A stretch of DNA of 64,000 nt from Shewanella kaireitica (GTDB lineage Bacteria > Pseudomonadota > Gammaproteobacteria > Enterobacterales > Shewanellaceae): assembly GCF_023284045.1 (NCBI RefSeq), contig NZ_JAKIKQ010000005.1:1-64000 (forward strand), in the 5' to 3' direction. The translations under genes were made by a program, and so were the position numbers. The notes below the pieces were generated by a model, which did no database searches, was not told the origin of the DNA, and saw only the letters and a list, made by a program, of their open reading frames with translations. Positions within the stretch are counted from its first letter, which is position 1. Each line of letters starts with the position of its first letter. Shown one piece after another: positions 1-9,105 of this stretch.

Positions 1-780
1 CGCTTACAAAATAACTGTCCGTTGGGGATGACTCTAATATAGCGCCTATAAGCTGTATCAATGCTGAATGGTAAAGCCAGGTTAGATGAACAGTTATTAA
101 TGTTTAAACAAGTGCTTAGGGATTATTTTTAAGTAAATTCAGGCAAAAAAAAGGACTCATATTAAATGAGTCCAAAAAAGGGATTGATTGTCTAACAATG
201 TCGCTTGGGATGTGGTTACTATAGCGGCTGGCAACTGTACCCCTGCTGAATGAAAAGTAAGCGAGTTTGCAACTGGTGCATTAAGTTTAGTGAGCAGGTC
301 GTTAAGACAGCTTTTTAAACCTTAATACCGGTTTTTAGGCTTTAATAGTCCAATACATCACTAACTTCTTTAAACATTGGTAGTGAATAGCAACCTGATT
401 GCAAGGCTGTACAAAAATGCACTAGTTTTGTTTTGTCATTAGCTACTGATTTAAAAATGATTATTTTTTATTGCTGTTGGTAATTTGGCCGATTAATGTT
501 ATTTGGAAAGCCTAATCATTTAATGATGATAAGCCAGTGCTATTAAGCAGTGAAATGTGATTTTATCGGCTTAATTATGCCAATAACGTGAATTGTGAGT
601 TAAAAAACACCAACAAAAAATGCAACTTAGTTAGTCTATTAGGCTGGATTTTGGCAGCTAAATAAGTAACAGTGTGGCTATTAAAGCCAATAGTCACGCG
701 ATAAATAGCAAGTTTCTCAGCGTATTGGTGAAGATGCCTCGATAGAAAGGCACGAATAACAACGATAAGGATATGTAGTA
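1..780. other. Long region without a convincing gene
   Basis: No reading frame of useful length is seen on either strand. Positions 61-132 hold a 23-codon plus-strand frame that looks like a possible C-terminal fragment, but no start signal supports it. A strong hairpin with a T tract for minus-strand transcription lies at 145-173. The remainder is AT-rich and leads into lemA. The left edge probably contains the tail of a gene outside the window, which cannot be identified. Confidence 0.5.
145..173 (-). terminator. Rho-independent terminator, minus strand
   Basis: An 8-bp perfect stem (153-160 with 166-173) with a 5-base loop is bordered on its left by eight A residues (145-152), which become a U tract for transcripts running leftward. 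The right side has no T run, so it should work on the minus strand. No minus-strand gene of ordinary size lies to its right, so the transcript it ends is unknown. Confidence 0.65.
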
Positions 781-1350
781 ATGGAAGGTATTTTATTGGG
801 CTTAGGGTTAGCAGTAATCATTGCTTACCTCTGGTATGTCAGCTTAATTAAAAAACGCAATGCGGGTCGAGAAGCATTATCTGGCATCGATGTGCAGCTA
901 AAAAAGCGTTCGAACTTAGTGCCAAATATCTTGAAGATAGCGCAAAAGTTCATGGACCATGAAAAGTCATTACTGACTGAAATCACCGAGCTTAGAACAC
1001 AAGCGATAGCGGGTTATAGCGACACAGATCCTGATGCCGTTAAAAAGCATCTGCAGGTGTCTGAACAGTTGAATCAGAAAATGTCGCAACTTATGGTGAG
1101 CGTTGAAAATTACCCTGAACTTCGTTCAGATAATACCATGCTACAAGCGATGCAAACCTATAATGAGGTTGAAGCGCAGCTTTCAGCGGCACGTCGTTTT
1201 TATAATAGCGCTGTATCGGAGCTCAATACCGCCGTTGAAATTTTTCCTGGTTCAATTATTGCGTCAATTGCAAATGTAAAAGTGATGCCTTTCTATGAGG
1301 CCGATGAAGCAGCGAAAGCGCCAGTAGATGCGGCTGACTATTTAAAGTAA
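781..1350 (+). CDS. LemA family protein
   Basis: A 189-residue protein of the LemA family. It starts with one membrane helix (about residues 3-20) followed by a long helical, coiled-coil-rich domain with the family's early motif around the sequence RSNLVPN. LemA proteins are inner-membrane-anchored with a helical-bundle domain; their biochemical role is not settled. The ATG at 781 has an AAGGAT ribosome-binding site a few bases upstream. It is followed after about 70 bp by a DUF3137 membrane protein and then a transglycosylase, all on the same strand; lemA next to a DUF3137-type gene is a common pairing, so a shared envelope role is plausible. Confidence 0.92.
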   Translation: MEGILLGLGLAVIIAYLWYVSLIKKRNAGREALSGIDVQLKKRSNLVPNILKIAQKFMDHEKSLLTEITELRTQAIAGYSDTDPDAVKKHLQVSEQLNQKMSQLMVSVENYPELRSDNTMLQAMQTYNEVEAQLSAARRFYNSAVSELNTAVEIFPGSIIASIANVKVMPFYEADEAAKAPVDAADYLK

Positions 1351-1423
1351 CACAGAGCAAAGAAACGCTTTGGCCATTGCATAAGCGTATTAACCAATAA
1401 ATACGATTTAACATAGTTACTTT

Positions 1424-2446
1424 ATGAATATCTTTAGTTTTATTTTTGGTGCGCAGATCAAAGCTTTGCGCAGCGGTGACAGATTGCAGGCTTCTAGCGA
1501 TGAACTTGAAGCATTTAAAGCACACTACCAACAACATATTGAACCGCTAACCAGCAAGTTTGAAAGCGCACGAGTGGCCAGTCTTAAAGCGTGCCGTGGC
1601 AGGTTGTACCTAAGCGCTGCTATCTATGCGGCGCTGTTGTTGTTAGCCTTGATGTTTAAACCCATGCTTAATCTTGGTTCAGCACCGGAGCTATTTTATT
1701 TAGTGTTAGTGGTATTGCTGCTGCCTTTTATATGGTGGCTATATCGTCCAATCAGACACTATAAACAAGACGTCAAACAGCGAATTTATCCGCAAATATT
1801 CAAATATTTTGGCCGTGATTTTATTTTTAGTCGCGAACACAAAATGAGCTTGAGTAAATTAAAGGCATCTAAAATTCTGCCTTATTATGATAATGCTAAC
1901 TTCGACGATTATGTACAAGGCACCTATAAAGGCGTTGAAATAGCACTCAATGAACTGCACCTTACTAAACAGGTGCAACGTGATAAACGCACTGAAACTC
2001 AGACTGTATTTAGAGGGGTGATGGTTGAGCTTAGCAGCCACAAGCCGTTTGATGGTCATACTGTGGTGGTTAAGAATCGTGGTGGGCTGATCAATTTCTT
2101 ATCAGGAAGCTTTAAGGGACTTGAGCGCGTCAAGCTTGAAGATCCTATTTTTGAGAAACAGTTTGATGTGTTCTCTACCGATCAAATAGAAGCGAGATTC
2201 CTACTGACGGTGACTTTTATGGAGCGCTTACAGGCATTATCGGCAAGCTTTGATAACAAGATCCAGTGTGCCTTTTATCAAGACCGTCTACTGATTATGT
2301 TGCAGAGCAAAGATAATCGTTTTGAGATGGCATCGATATTTAAAGGGGCGACCTTTGAATATGAGTTTAGCCAAATAAACAAAGAGATGAAGCAGCTATT
2401 TGCCATTGTTGACCAGCTAAAGCTAGATAGGTCGATAGGGTTATGA
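1424..2446 (+). CDS. DUF3137 family membrane protein
   Basis: A 340-residue protein with two closely spaced membrane helices (about residues 61-78 and 90-107) and a soluble C-terminal domain of about 200 residues. The arrangement and the sequence around GTYKGVEI and FRGVMVEL match DUF3137 proteins, often found beside lemA. Function is unknown. The start has no strong ribosome-binding site. Its TGA overlaps the ATG of the next gene (ATGA, 2443-2446), so the two are probably translationally coupled. Confidence 0.8.
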   Translation: MNIFSFIFGAQIKALRSGDRLQASSDELEAFKAHYQQHIEPLTSKFESARVASLKACRGRLYLSAAIYAALLLLALMFKPMLNLGSAPELFYLVLVVLLLPFIWWLYRPIRHYKQDVKQRIYPQIFKYFGRDFIFSREHKMSLSKLKASKILPYYDNANFDDYVQGTYKGVEIALNELHLTKQVQRDKRTETQTVFRGVMVELSSHKPFDGHTVVVKNRGGLINFLSGSFKGLERVKLEDPIFEKQFDVFSTDQIEARFLLTVTFMERLQALSASFDNKIQCAFYQDRLLIMLQSKDNRFEMASIFKGATFEYEFSQINKEMKQLFAIVDQLKLDRSIGL

Positions 2447-3135
2447 TTAAAGTTTTGCTGCTATGTGGCCTTAGTCTTTTTAGTTTTTATAGCTGGGCAC
2501 AAAGCAGTAAGCCACATTTTGTGGCTAAACCATCTAACAAAAGTGTATTGGGTAGTACCGCAAAAAGCAGTAGCCCTAAACCGGCATTAACTGCACCAAG
2601 TAAGGTTTACCATTATCAAAATGCTGATGGGGTGGTGGTTTTCTCTGACAGGCCGCCAGAGACGGGTCATTACCAAGTGCGAATATACGACTGTTATGCC
2701 TGCAAACCTAACTCTAATATCAACTGGCAATCGATACCGCTTTATACTCAGCAGTATAAAGACGACATTCGTCTCGCTGCGCGGACTTACCAGCTTGAGA
2801 CCGCGCTAATTAGAGCTGTTATTCATGCCGAATCATCCTTTAAAGCATCTGCCATCTCTAAGACCGGTGCTCAAGGTCTAATGCAGTTGATGCCAGCAAC
2901 CGCAAAAGAACTTGGAGTGACCGATGCCTTTAAACCGAGTGAGAATATTCAGGCTGGCAGCCGTTATTTAGCCCAGCTTTTAGCGCGTTTTGATGGTGAC
3001 ATCACGTTGGCTTGTGCCGCTTATAATGCTGGAGCATCTAGAGTCGAGCAGTATCAAGGGGTGCCACCCTTTGCTGAAACTAAAGCTTATGTCGAACGGG
3101 TTAATATCTTGCTGCAGCGCTATCGTAAAACCTAG
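2443..3135 (+). CDS. Secreted lytic transglycosylase (DUF4124 + SLT domain)
   Basis: A 230-residue exported murein-cleaving enzyme. It has a signal peptide (about residues 1-19), a low-complexity linker, a DUF4124-type segment (about 54-72, with VYHYQNADGVVVFSDRPP) and a goose-type lysozyme/SLT domain from about 108 to the end. The catalytic glutamate is probably E130 in the ES motif, followed by the GLMQLMP motif and the AAYNAG motif near the C-terminus. Such enzymes cut peptidoglycan glycan strands with formation of 1,6-anhydro ends. It overlaps the preceding DUF3137 gene by 4 bp, suggesting a three-gene envelope unit with lemA. Confidence 0.9.
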   Translation: MIKVLLLCGLSLFSFYSWAQSSKPHFVAKPSNKSVLGSTAKSSSPKPALTAPSKVYHYQNADGVVVFSDRPPETGHYQVRIYDCYACKPNSNINWQSIPLYTQQYKDDIRLAARTYQLETALIRAVIHAESSFKASAISKTGAQGLMQLMPATAKELGVTDAFKPSENIQAGSRYLAQLLARFDGDITLACAAYNAGASRVEQYQGVPPFAETKAYVERVNILLQRYRKT

Positions 3136-3161
3136 AAAGTCCTTCGAAGTTCTGAAGAGTC

Positions 3162-4544
3162 TTATGCAGTAGCAGCTTGTTGAATACTCATTGTTGAGTT
3201 GCCCTTGATTTGGCGCTGCTTGATGTCAAAGTAAACCATAGGCATAACGACCAAACACAGAGTTATATTTGATAGTGGCATGGCTAACCATACCCCATCT
3301 ACCCCAATGAGCTTCGGTAAAATGTACAGAAATGGCAGCTGAATTAGCATATTACTGCAGGCAACTATCAACGCCTTCTTACCTTGGTTTGTCGCCATAA
3401 AATACACCGAAGCTAGCGCAATAAAGCCATCTAGCGGCATCGCAAACAGGTGCATACGGATCCCATCTACTGCAGTCGATATTAATACAGGATCTTCATT
3501 ATTAAATAGGCCAACCATTAGCTCTGGCAAAAGATTGAGTAACAAGGTCCAGCTTATGCCAGCAATAAAGGTGACTTTAACTGATAGTTTGAGCATCTTG
3601 CTGATATTCTCATGTTGCTCTGCGCCGTAATAGTAACTCACAGGTGGTTGTAGTCCTTCAGCAACCCCTTCGGCGACAAAGTAATACAGCACCATCAAAT
3701 AACCCACAATAGCAAAAGCACCGACAGTGATAGACGAACCGTAGTCCATAAATAGACGATTATGTAGTGCAAATACAAAGCTAGTGTATAGGTACATAAA
3801 CAGGCTGGATGAGCCAAGTAAAAGTATCTGTCTGCTAAAGCTTAGGTTGAATAGGGTGAACTTTGTAGGCCACTTTATGTTGCTGTAACCTGATAAAAAG
3901 TAACCTAACCCTATCAGACAGATAGTGATTTGAGCCGTTATGGTCGCGACCGCGGCGCCGGTTAATCCCATATCCCAAATACCAATGAAAAGGTAGTCTA
4001 ATATGATGTTGATAACAGCGCCTAAGGCCATCAATATTGTCGCCAAATTCGGGTTTTCATCGTTGCGAATTAAAAAGGGCAGCGCTGCAGATAAAACCGT
4101 CGCAATGGTGGCCCAAGCATACACAGCGATATAGTCTTGCCCCATCTGCAAGGTGGTACCTATGGCGCCTTGAGCTTGTAATAGTTGGCTGCTGTAAAAT
4201 AAGATGATGAGGGTAGAGGCAGCCGATAATAGCAGCATAACAATCATACTGGTGGTAAGTATGGTTGGCGCTGTGGTCAAATCGCCTTTGCCACGTTGTA
4301 TCGACAATAGACTACCGCTGCCCATGCCGACCATAATGCCAAATCCCACCACAAAATAGAGAACTGGCCAAGCCATATTAATGGCTGCGAGGCCTTCAAA
4401 ACCTATGTAATGGCCAATAAAAATTCCGTCAACAATCAGATATAAGCCATTGACCAACATTGCAGCAATGGCGGGCAGAGTATAACGCCAGAACGTTTTC
4501 TTAATGGATTGCTCTTGCGCCGATGTTGGTGTGAATGCTGACAT
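3162..4544 (-). CDS. MATE family multidrug/Na+ efflux transporter
   Basis: A polytopic inner-membrane protein of about 460 residues with roughly 12 hydrophobic helices and the MATE-type first helix (LPAIAAMLVNGLYLIVDGIFIGHYIG). MATE carriers export cationic drugs or metabolites in exchange for Na+ or H+. An in-frame TTG at 4604 would add 20 residues that do not look like MATE sequence, so the ATG at 4544 is preferred. A LysR regulator is divergently transcribed from the adjacent 100 bp, a layout that often means the regulator controls the transporter; that is inference. Substrate cannot be judged. Confidence 0.9.
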   Translation of the reverse strand: MSAFTPTSAQEQSIKKTFWRYTLPAIAAMLVNGLYLIVDGIFIGHYIGFEGLAAINMAWPVLYFVVGFGIMVGMGSGSLLSIQRGKGDLTTAPTILTTSMIVMLLLSAASTLIILFYSSQLLQAQGAIGTTLQMGQDYIAVYAWATIATVLSAALPFLIRNDENPNLATILMALGAVINIILDYLFIGIWDMGLTGAAVATITAQITICLIGLGYFLSGYSNIKWPTKFTLFNLSFSRQILLLGSSSLFMYLYTSFVFALHNRLFMDYGSSITVGAFAIVGYLMVLYYFVAEGVAEGLQPPVSYYYGAEQHENISKMLKLSVKVTFIAGISWTLLLNLLPELMVGLFNNEDPVLISTAVDGIRMHLFAMPLDGFIALASVYFMATNQGKKALIVACSNMLIQLPFLYILPKLIGVDGVWLAMPLSNITLCLVVMPMVYFDIKQRQIKGNSTMSIQQAATA

Positions 4545-4641
4545 TACTTTTACAGTGTTGAAGTAGGAATGTGGGCAGGTTACTCTGCTATTGAGATTGA
4601 ACAAAGTTAGTTTCTATCTGTTTTTGATATAGGAGTTTGTG

Positions 4642-5523
4642 GTGAACTGGACATTGGATGAACTAAACGCATTTGTGTACTCGGTAAAATTAGGCTCTTT
4701 TTCAGCGGCTGGGCGACGCATGGGTAAAGCGCAGTCTCGCGTAAGCACGGCTATCAGTAATCTAGAGGCCGATCTTGGCTTTGAGCTGTTTGATCGCAGC
4801 GCCAAGTTACCCATACTAACGGCGCTTGGTGAAGAGATGTTTATTGAAGCGCAAGCTGTACTTGCTCAGTGCCAACGACTACATGCTCGTGCGATGACAG
4901 CCACATTAGGCGAAGAAGTCGCTCTTACTGTGGCGATGGACGAAGCTGTACCAGTTAACGCTTTCGAGAATTTTTTCCTGCGGGTATCCACTCAGTTCCC
5001 GCTGTTAAAGCTCACCATTATCAATGGCTCTCAAGAGGATATTGCGTTATGGGTCGATGAAGGTCGAGCGGATATTGGCATTATGTTCCACACTGCAATG
5101 TTACCTGATGCACTGGAATTCATGTCCATTGGGCAATTCAAACATAGCTTAGTGGTATCGCCAAAGCATGCACTCGCACAGATCAACACACCAACGTTAG
5201 AGCAGTTAATGCAGTATCGACAATTGGCGATTTGTGACCGTACAGGTCAATCACAAAGCCAACCTCTTTCGGCAAGCTATTGGTATATTGATAGTTACTA
5301 CTACATTGTCGCTTTGGTATTACAGGGCGTGGGTTGGGCACTGGTGCCTGAACATGTGGCAAAAACAGAATGGTACTCCAATGAGTTGGCTGAGTTATCA
5401 ACAGAGTATATTCCCGATCCGCTGCTAGTAGAGATCGGTGTGGTGAATCGCCGCGATAAAGAGATTGGCCCTGTAATGCGCTGGTTTTTTAAAGAATTAG
5501 ATCGCTTATTAGCCGACAGTTAA
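4642..5523 (+). CDS. LysR family transcriptional regulator
   Basis: A regulator of about 293 residues with an N-terminal winged helix-turn-helix (about residues 1-60, including FSAAGRRMGKAQSRVSTAISNLE) and a periplasmic-binding-protein-like effector domain. Two GTG codons lie in tandem at 4639 and 4642; the AGGAG at 4631-4635 is better spaced for the second, so 4642 is chosen. It is divergent from the MATE transporter gene and may regulate it and itself. The effector is unknown. Confidence 0.9.
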   Translation: MNWTLDELNAFVYSVKLGSFSAAGRRMGKAQSRVSTAISNLEADLGFELFDRSAKLPILTALGEEMFIEAQAVLAQCQRLHARAMTATLGEEVALTVAMDEAVPVNAFENFFLRVSTQFPLLKLTIINGSQEDIALWVDEGRADIGIMFHTAMLPDALEFMSIGQFKHSLVVSPKHALAQINTPTLEQLMQYRQLAICDRTGQSQSQPLSASYWYIDSYYYIVALVLQGVGWALVPEHVAKTEWYSNELAELSTEYIPDPLLVEIGVVNRRDKEIGPVMRWFFKELDRLLADS

Positions 5524-5712
5524 TGCTAGCTGGATCTTCGATAGTTGCTGGAGAAGCGCAGTATAACTGAGTAAAACAGCATGAAGTTGTGGCTGATGCT
5601 GCTAGCGTTCTTTCACCGACATACCTGCTAACAATTGAGCGCATTACCATTGGCTATTCGTGACGCTGATTTGCTAAAGTGGTGCGCAAAATAACAACAA
5701 AAGACCTCGGTA

Positions 5713-7107
5713 ATGAATATAGATCTAGCAGCTTGTTTTCGTCGCACCTTATTGCCTTTAACCACTGTGGCATTGACTGTCGTGACCACGGTGAGTATTG
5801 CCGCTGAATCACATGTCGCCCCTTCTGAAGAGGATATGCGACTGTATGATATTGCCACTGCACCAAGCGCTGCGCGTTTACATAGCGATGTTGAAAAACT
5901 GGTTAGTTTCGGTACTCGGCATACGCTATCTGATACAAAGTCAGACACCCAAGGCATTGGCGCTGCAAGACGTTGGATAAAAGCTGAATTTGAGCAGATA
6001 TCTAAAGCTTGCGGTGGTTGCTTAGAGGTGATTACCCTCGGTGATACGGTCACGGGCAAACGTATTCCTAACCCCACTGAAGTGGTCAATGTTATCGCTA
6101 TTCAGCGCGGCAGTTCAGATCCGAAGCGTGTGGTGATGATGAGTGGCGATATCGACTCGCGGGTAACCGATGTGATGAATTCGACCTCAATCTCTCCCGG
6201 AGCCAACGACAATGCTTCTGGCGTTGCGGGGGCAATTGAAGCTGCGCGGGTGTTATCGCAATATCAATTTAGCGGCACGATTGTTTATGCGGCACTTTCA
6301 GGAGAGGAGCAAGGCTTATATGGCGGCGCCATGTTAGCGCAGTACGCACAAGATAAAGGCTGGCAGGTACAGGCAGTATTGAATAATGACATGATTGGCA
6401 ATATTGAAGGTATTAACGGCGTTATCAGTAACCACTCGGTGCGGGTTTTCTCTGAAGGTGTGCGCATTGCAGAGACCAAAGGTGAGGCCAAAGAGCGCTA
6501 CTTTAGTGGCGGCGAGAATGATTCAGCGTCACGTAACCTTGCCCGTAAAATCAAGACACTGGCCGATCAATACATGACTAATCTTGATGTCATGCTGGTA
6601 TATCGTCTAGATCGCTTCGGCCGTGGTGGTCATCACTTGCCCTTTAACAAAGCGGGTTTACCGGCTGTACGGATAATGGAAACTAATGAGAACTATAACC
6701 GCCAACACCAAGATATTCGTGTTGAGAATGGTATCGCTTATGGTGATGTTATCGAAGGTGTCGACTTCAACTTTAATGCTAAACTCACTGCACTTAACGC
6801 CATTAGTTTAGCGTCAATGGCATGGGCGCCAGCACCGCCAACCGAGGTTAGCATCAAAGGTCAGGTATCCCCGAGTACCACGTTGAATTGGACTCATGCT
6901 TCGCAAAAAGATGTTGTGGGCTATCGGGTATATTGGCGATTAACCACTGAGTCAGAATGGACCCACAGTCGCTATGTTGGCAATAAAACTGAATTTACCC
7001 TAGATAACATGGTCATCGATAACTACTTATTTGGTGTTGCCAGTATCAGCGCCAATGGTAATGTCAGTCCTGTTGTATTCCCTGGCGCAGCGGGTGCATT
7101 TTTTTAA
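5713..7107 (+). CDS. Secreted M28 family metallopeptidase with C-terminal Fn3-like domain
   Basis: A 464-residue exported peptidase of the aminopeptidase S/Y type (M28). It has an N-terminal hydrophobic export signal ending near residue 31, an M28 core from about 55 to 370 and a beta-sandwich resembling fibronectin type III from about 380 to the end. Recognisable core residues are D166 in GANDNASG, E198/E199 in SGEEQG, D226 in NNDMIG and a His pair near GRGGHH. The usual first zinc ligand, a His in a GHYDS-type motif, is replaced by Asp (D146, in GDIDSR). It may still bind metal. It stands alone between a LysR gene and rlmJ. Confidence 0.85.
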   Translation: MNIDLAACFRRTLLPLTTVALTVVTTVSIAAESHVAPSEEDMRLYDIATAPSAARLHSDVEKLVSFGTRHTLSDTKSDTQGIGAARRWIKAEFEQISKACGGCLEVITLGDTVTGKRIPNPTEVVNVIAIQRGSSDPKRVVMMSGDIDSRVTDVMNSTSISPGANDNASGVAGAIEAARVLSQYQFSGTIVYAALSGEEQGLYGGAMLAQYAQDKGWQVQAVLNNDMIGNIEGINGVISNHSVRVFSEGVRIAETKGEAKERYFSGGENDSASRNLARKIKTLADQYMTNLDVMLVYRLDRFGRGGHHLPFNKAGLPAVRIMETNENYNRQHQDIRVENGIAYGDVIEGVDFNFNAKLTALNAISLASMAWAPAPPTEVSIKGQVSPSTTLNWTHASQKDVVGYRVYWRLTTESEWTHSRYVGNKTEFTLDNMVIDNYLFGVASISANGNVSPVVFPGAAGAFF

Positions 7108-7209
7108 TTTTAGTCGCATGAATGTGGCAATGGCTGGGTATTGATTCAAGGATGCAGTGCCGCGAGCCTGCTCAATATGTTGTAGTCAATGGGGATAACA
7201 TTCAAAGCA

Positions 7210-7278
7210 AACAGCCCATACTAATACCAACCTGTATAATCATTTAGTTGGGCTGTTCGAGTTAACGGTTTGGTATTA
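7210..7278. repeat. Two interleaved inverted repeats at the rlmJ 3' end
   Basis: A 9-bp arm at 7210-7218 (AACAGCCCA) pairs with 7249-7257, and a second 9-bp arm at 7222-7230 (TAATACCAA) pairs with 7270-7278. The arms are interleaved, so the pairings cross. The second arm contains the rlmJ stop codon. It could be a degenerate interspersed repeat or a 3' structural element for rlmJ. Confidence 0.4.
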
Positions 7279-8118
7279 CTCTGGAACTTCTTGTTTAACC
7301 GAGGTTTTACCGCCCGGTTGGCCTAAGCGTCGCTCAAGATAGTCGAGCATCTCTTTAGCGATGGTATCTAACTGCCATGGTGGATTGATGATCCACAATC
7401 CCGCTGCGGTCATACCAAATTCGTTGCTATCTGGTTTTATAGATTGCTCAATACGTAGCTGATTTTTAATGCCGCTGTCAGCAAGTAGTTTAAGCATACC
7501 TTCTGTTTGCGCGCGGTCGACCACAGGATACCAAAGCATAAATACGCCAGTAGAAAAGCGTTTGTGCGCCTTGATAATTGCTTTAGCTACATCTTGGTAG
7601 TCGGTTTTAATCTCATAGCTAGGGTCGATTAAAATAACCCCGCGACGCTCAAGAGGTGGCACGGCACCTATCATGCCTTTAAGGCCGTCGCCCTTAATCA
7701 CTTTTACGTGTCTGTCACCAGTGAACTGCTCATCCAATGTCAAAAAATCAGTACCATGTAACTCGTGTAATACCATGCGGTCTTTTTGGCGCATATTCAT
7801 ATCTACAAACGCAGGCGAACCTGGGTAGAACTCTAACTCTTGCTTGCCTTGGTTAAAATGGGTTACGTCAGCGATGTATTGCACTAAAGACTCTGGTAGG
7901 TCATTGCGATCCCATAATCTGGCTACACCCTCTAAATACTCACCGGTCTTTTTAGAAAACTCATCGGTAAGTGCATAGCCGCCAGCACCAGCATGGCTAT
8001 CAATATAAGCCATCGGCTTGTCTTTTTTATGCATCAATTTCAGCACTTGCAGCAAAATAGCGTGCTTGAGAACATCGGCATAATTGCCAGCGTGATAGCC
8101 GTGACGGTAACTTAACAT
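7276..8118 (-). CDS. rlmJ: 23S rRNA (adenine2030-N6)-methyltransferase
   Basis: A 280-residue protein colinear with E. coli RlmJ (YhiR), which methylates A2030 of 23S rRNA with S-adenosylmethionine. The N-terminus MLSYRHGYHAGNYADVLKH is characteristic, as are DSHAGAGGY (cofactor loop), the EYLEG motif and the C-terminal NPPW. The catalytic DPPYE-type motif reads DPSYE here (D165-E169), with Ser instead of the second Pro. Divergent from rsmJ, another rRNA methyltransferase, with about 140 bp between the starts. Confidence 0.93.
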   Translation of the reverse strand: MLSYRHGYHAGNYADVLKHAILLQVLKLMHKKDKPMAYIDSHAGAGGYALTDEFSKKTGEYLEGVARLWDRNDLPESLVQYIADVTHFNQGKQELEFYPGSPAFVDMNMRQKDRMVLHELHGTDFLTLDEQFTGDRHVKVIKGDGLKGMIGAVPPLERRGVILIDPSYEIKTDYQDVAKAIIKAHKRFSTGVFMLWYPVVDRAQTEGMLKLLADSGIKNQLRIEQSIKPDSNEFGMTAAGLWIINPPWQLDTIAKEMLDYLERRLGQPGGKTSVKQEVPE

Positions 8119-8257
8119 GAGAATTCCAAACTAGAATGGACAGCAATAAACTGCGTAATCTAGCTATTATAAGTTGTATATGTCATCAGGTATAGGTATT
8201 CACTCTCGCTGGCATTTGGCATAATGAAGTGAGTCCACTAAAAGTCTGGAATTACTT

Positions 8258-9022
8258 TTGCAAATACCCATTTTTTTTAATCCACAATACCCGTCACTCG
8301 CTGATATTAGTGAGCGCTGGGGATTGGTGTGGGATAAAGAGTCACAGTTTGAATTGCGCTTTGAACACAATACGTTAAGCCTATATAAGCGCGATGAGCC
8401 TAAATTAGATGGTATCAGCGTTGATTTTGTTTCAGGAGCTGTGGCTCATAGGCGCAAATTTGGTGGTGGTCGTGGGCAGTCAATTGCAAAAGCTGTTGGG
8501 CTGAAACAAGGCGTCACGCCAACGGTTGTTGATGGCACTGCAGGCCTTGGTCGTGATGCATTTGTGCTTGCAAGCCTAGGCTGTAAAGTGATTATGGTTG
8601 AACGTCACCCCGTGGTGGCGGCACTGTTAGAAGACGGACTGCGGCGCGCTTATGAAGACAGCGAAATTGGCGACTGGATGCAACAGCGTATGAGTCTATT
8701 TCATGGCTCAAGTATTGATGCGCTAGCTGATGCCGCTGCAGCTTCTGGAACTGAGATTGATGTGGTCTATCTTGACCCCATGTATCCTCATAGAGAGAAA
8801 TCGGCATTAGTTAAGAAAGAGATGCGGGTATTTCAAACCCTAGTTGGGGCCGATCTTGATGCCGATGGCCTGCTTAAACCTGCGCGAGCATTAGCGACAA
8901 AGCGCGTAGTGGTGAAGCGCCCTGATTACGCCGAAGATCTTGATGGAGTCAAACCGAGTATGGTGCTTGCTCAGAAAAAGAATCGCTTCGACGTGTATGT
9001 TAAGGCGGCAATGACCTCTTAA
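8258..9022 (+). CDS. rsmJ: 16S rRNA (guanine1516-N2)-methyltransferase
   Basis: A 254-residue SAM-dependent methyltransferase matching RsmJ (YhiQ), which modifies G1516 of 16S rRNA. Supporting motifs are the cofactor loop [17 protein letters not shown], the VERHP motif, the [24 protein letters not shown] catalytic segment and the VKRPDYA stretch near the C-terminus. The best start is TTG at 8258, giving MQIPIFF; no in-frame ATG lies nearby. A terminator follows directly. Adjacent to divergent rlmJ. Confidence 0.93.
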   Translation: MQIPIFFNPQYPSLADISERWGLVWDKESQFELRFEHNTLSLYKRDEPKLDGISVDFVSGAVAHRRKFGGGRGQSIAKAVGLKQGVTPTVVDGTAGLGRDAFVLASLGCKVIMVERHPVVAALLEDGLRRAYEDSEIGDWMQQRMSLFHGSSIDALADAAAASGTEIDVVYLDPMYPHREKSALVKKEMRVFQTLVGADLDADGLLKPARALATKRVVVKRPDYAEDLDGVKPSMVLAQKKNRFDVYVKAAMTS

Positions 9023-9053
9023 GCTGCTGTATCGATGAATAAATATTTTTAAT

Positions 9054-9090
9054 AACAAAGCCCAGCTATCACTATTTGGGCTTTGTTTTA
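9054..9090 (+). terminator. Rho-independent terminator after rsmJ
   Basis: An 11-bp perfect stem (9054-9064 with 9077-9087, arms AACAAAGCCCA and TGGGCTTTGTT) with a 12-base loop, running into a short T tract. It lies between the convergent ends of rsmJ and the HdeD-like gene and probably ends rsmJ transcription. Confidence 0.75.
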
Positions 9091-9105
9091 TCTGTTGCGT
9101 GTTGA

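Noticed and set aside
61..132. 23-codon frame at the left edge as a gene
   Set aside because: No ribosome-binding site and no family; the frame is closed just upstream by a stop, so it is not the tail of an intact gene.
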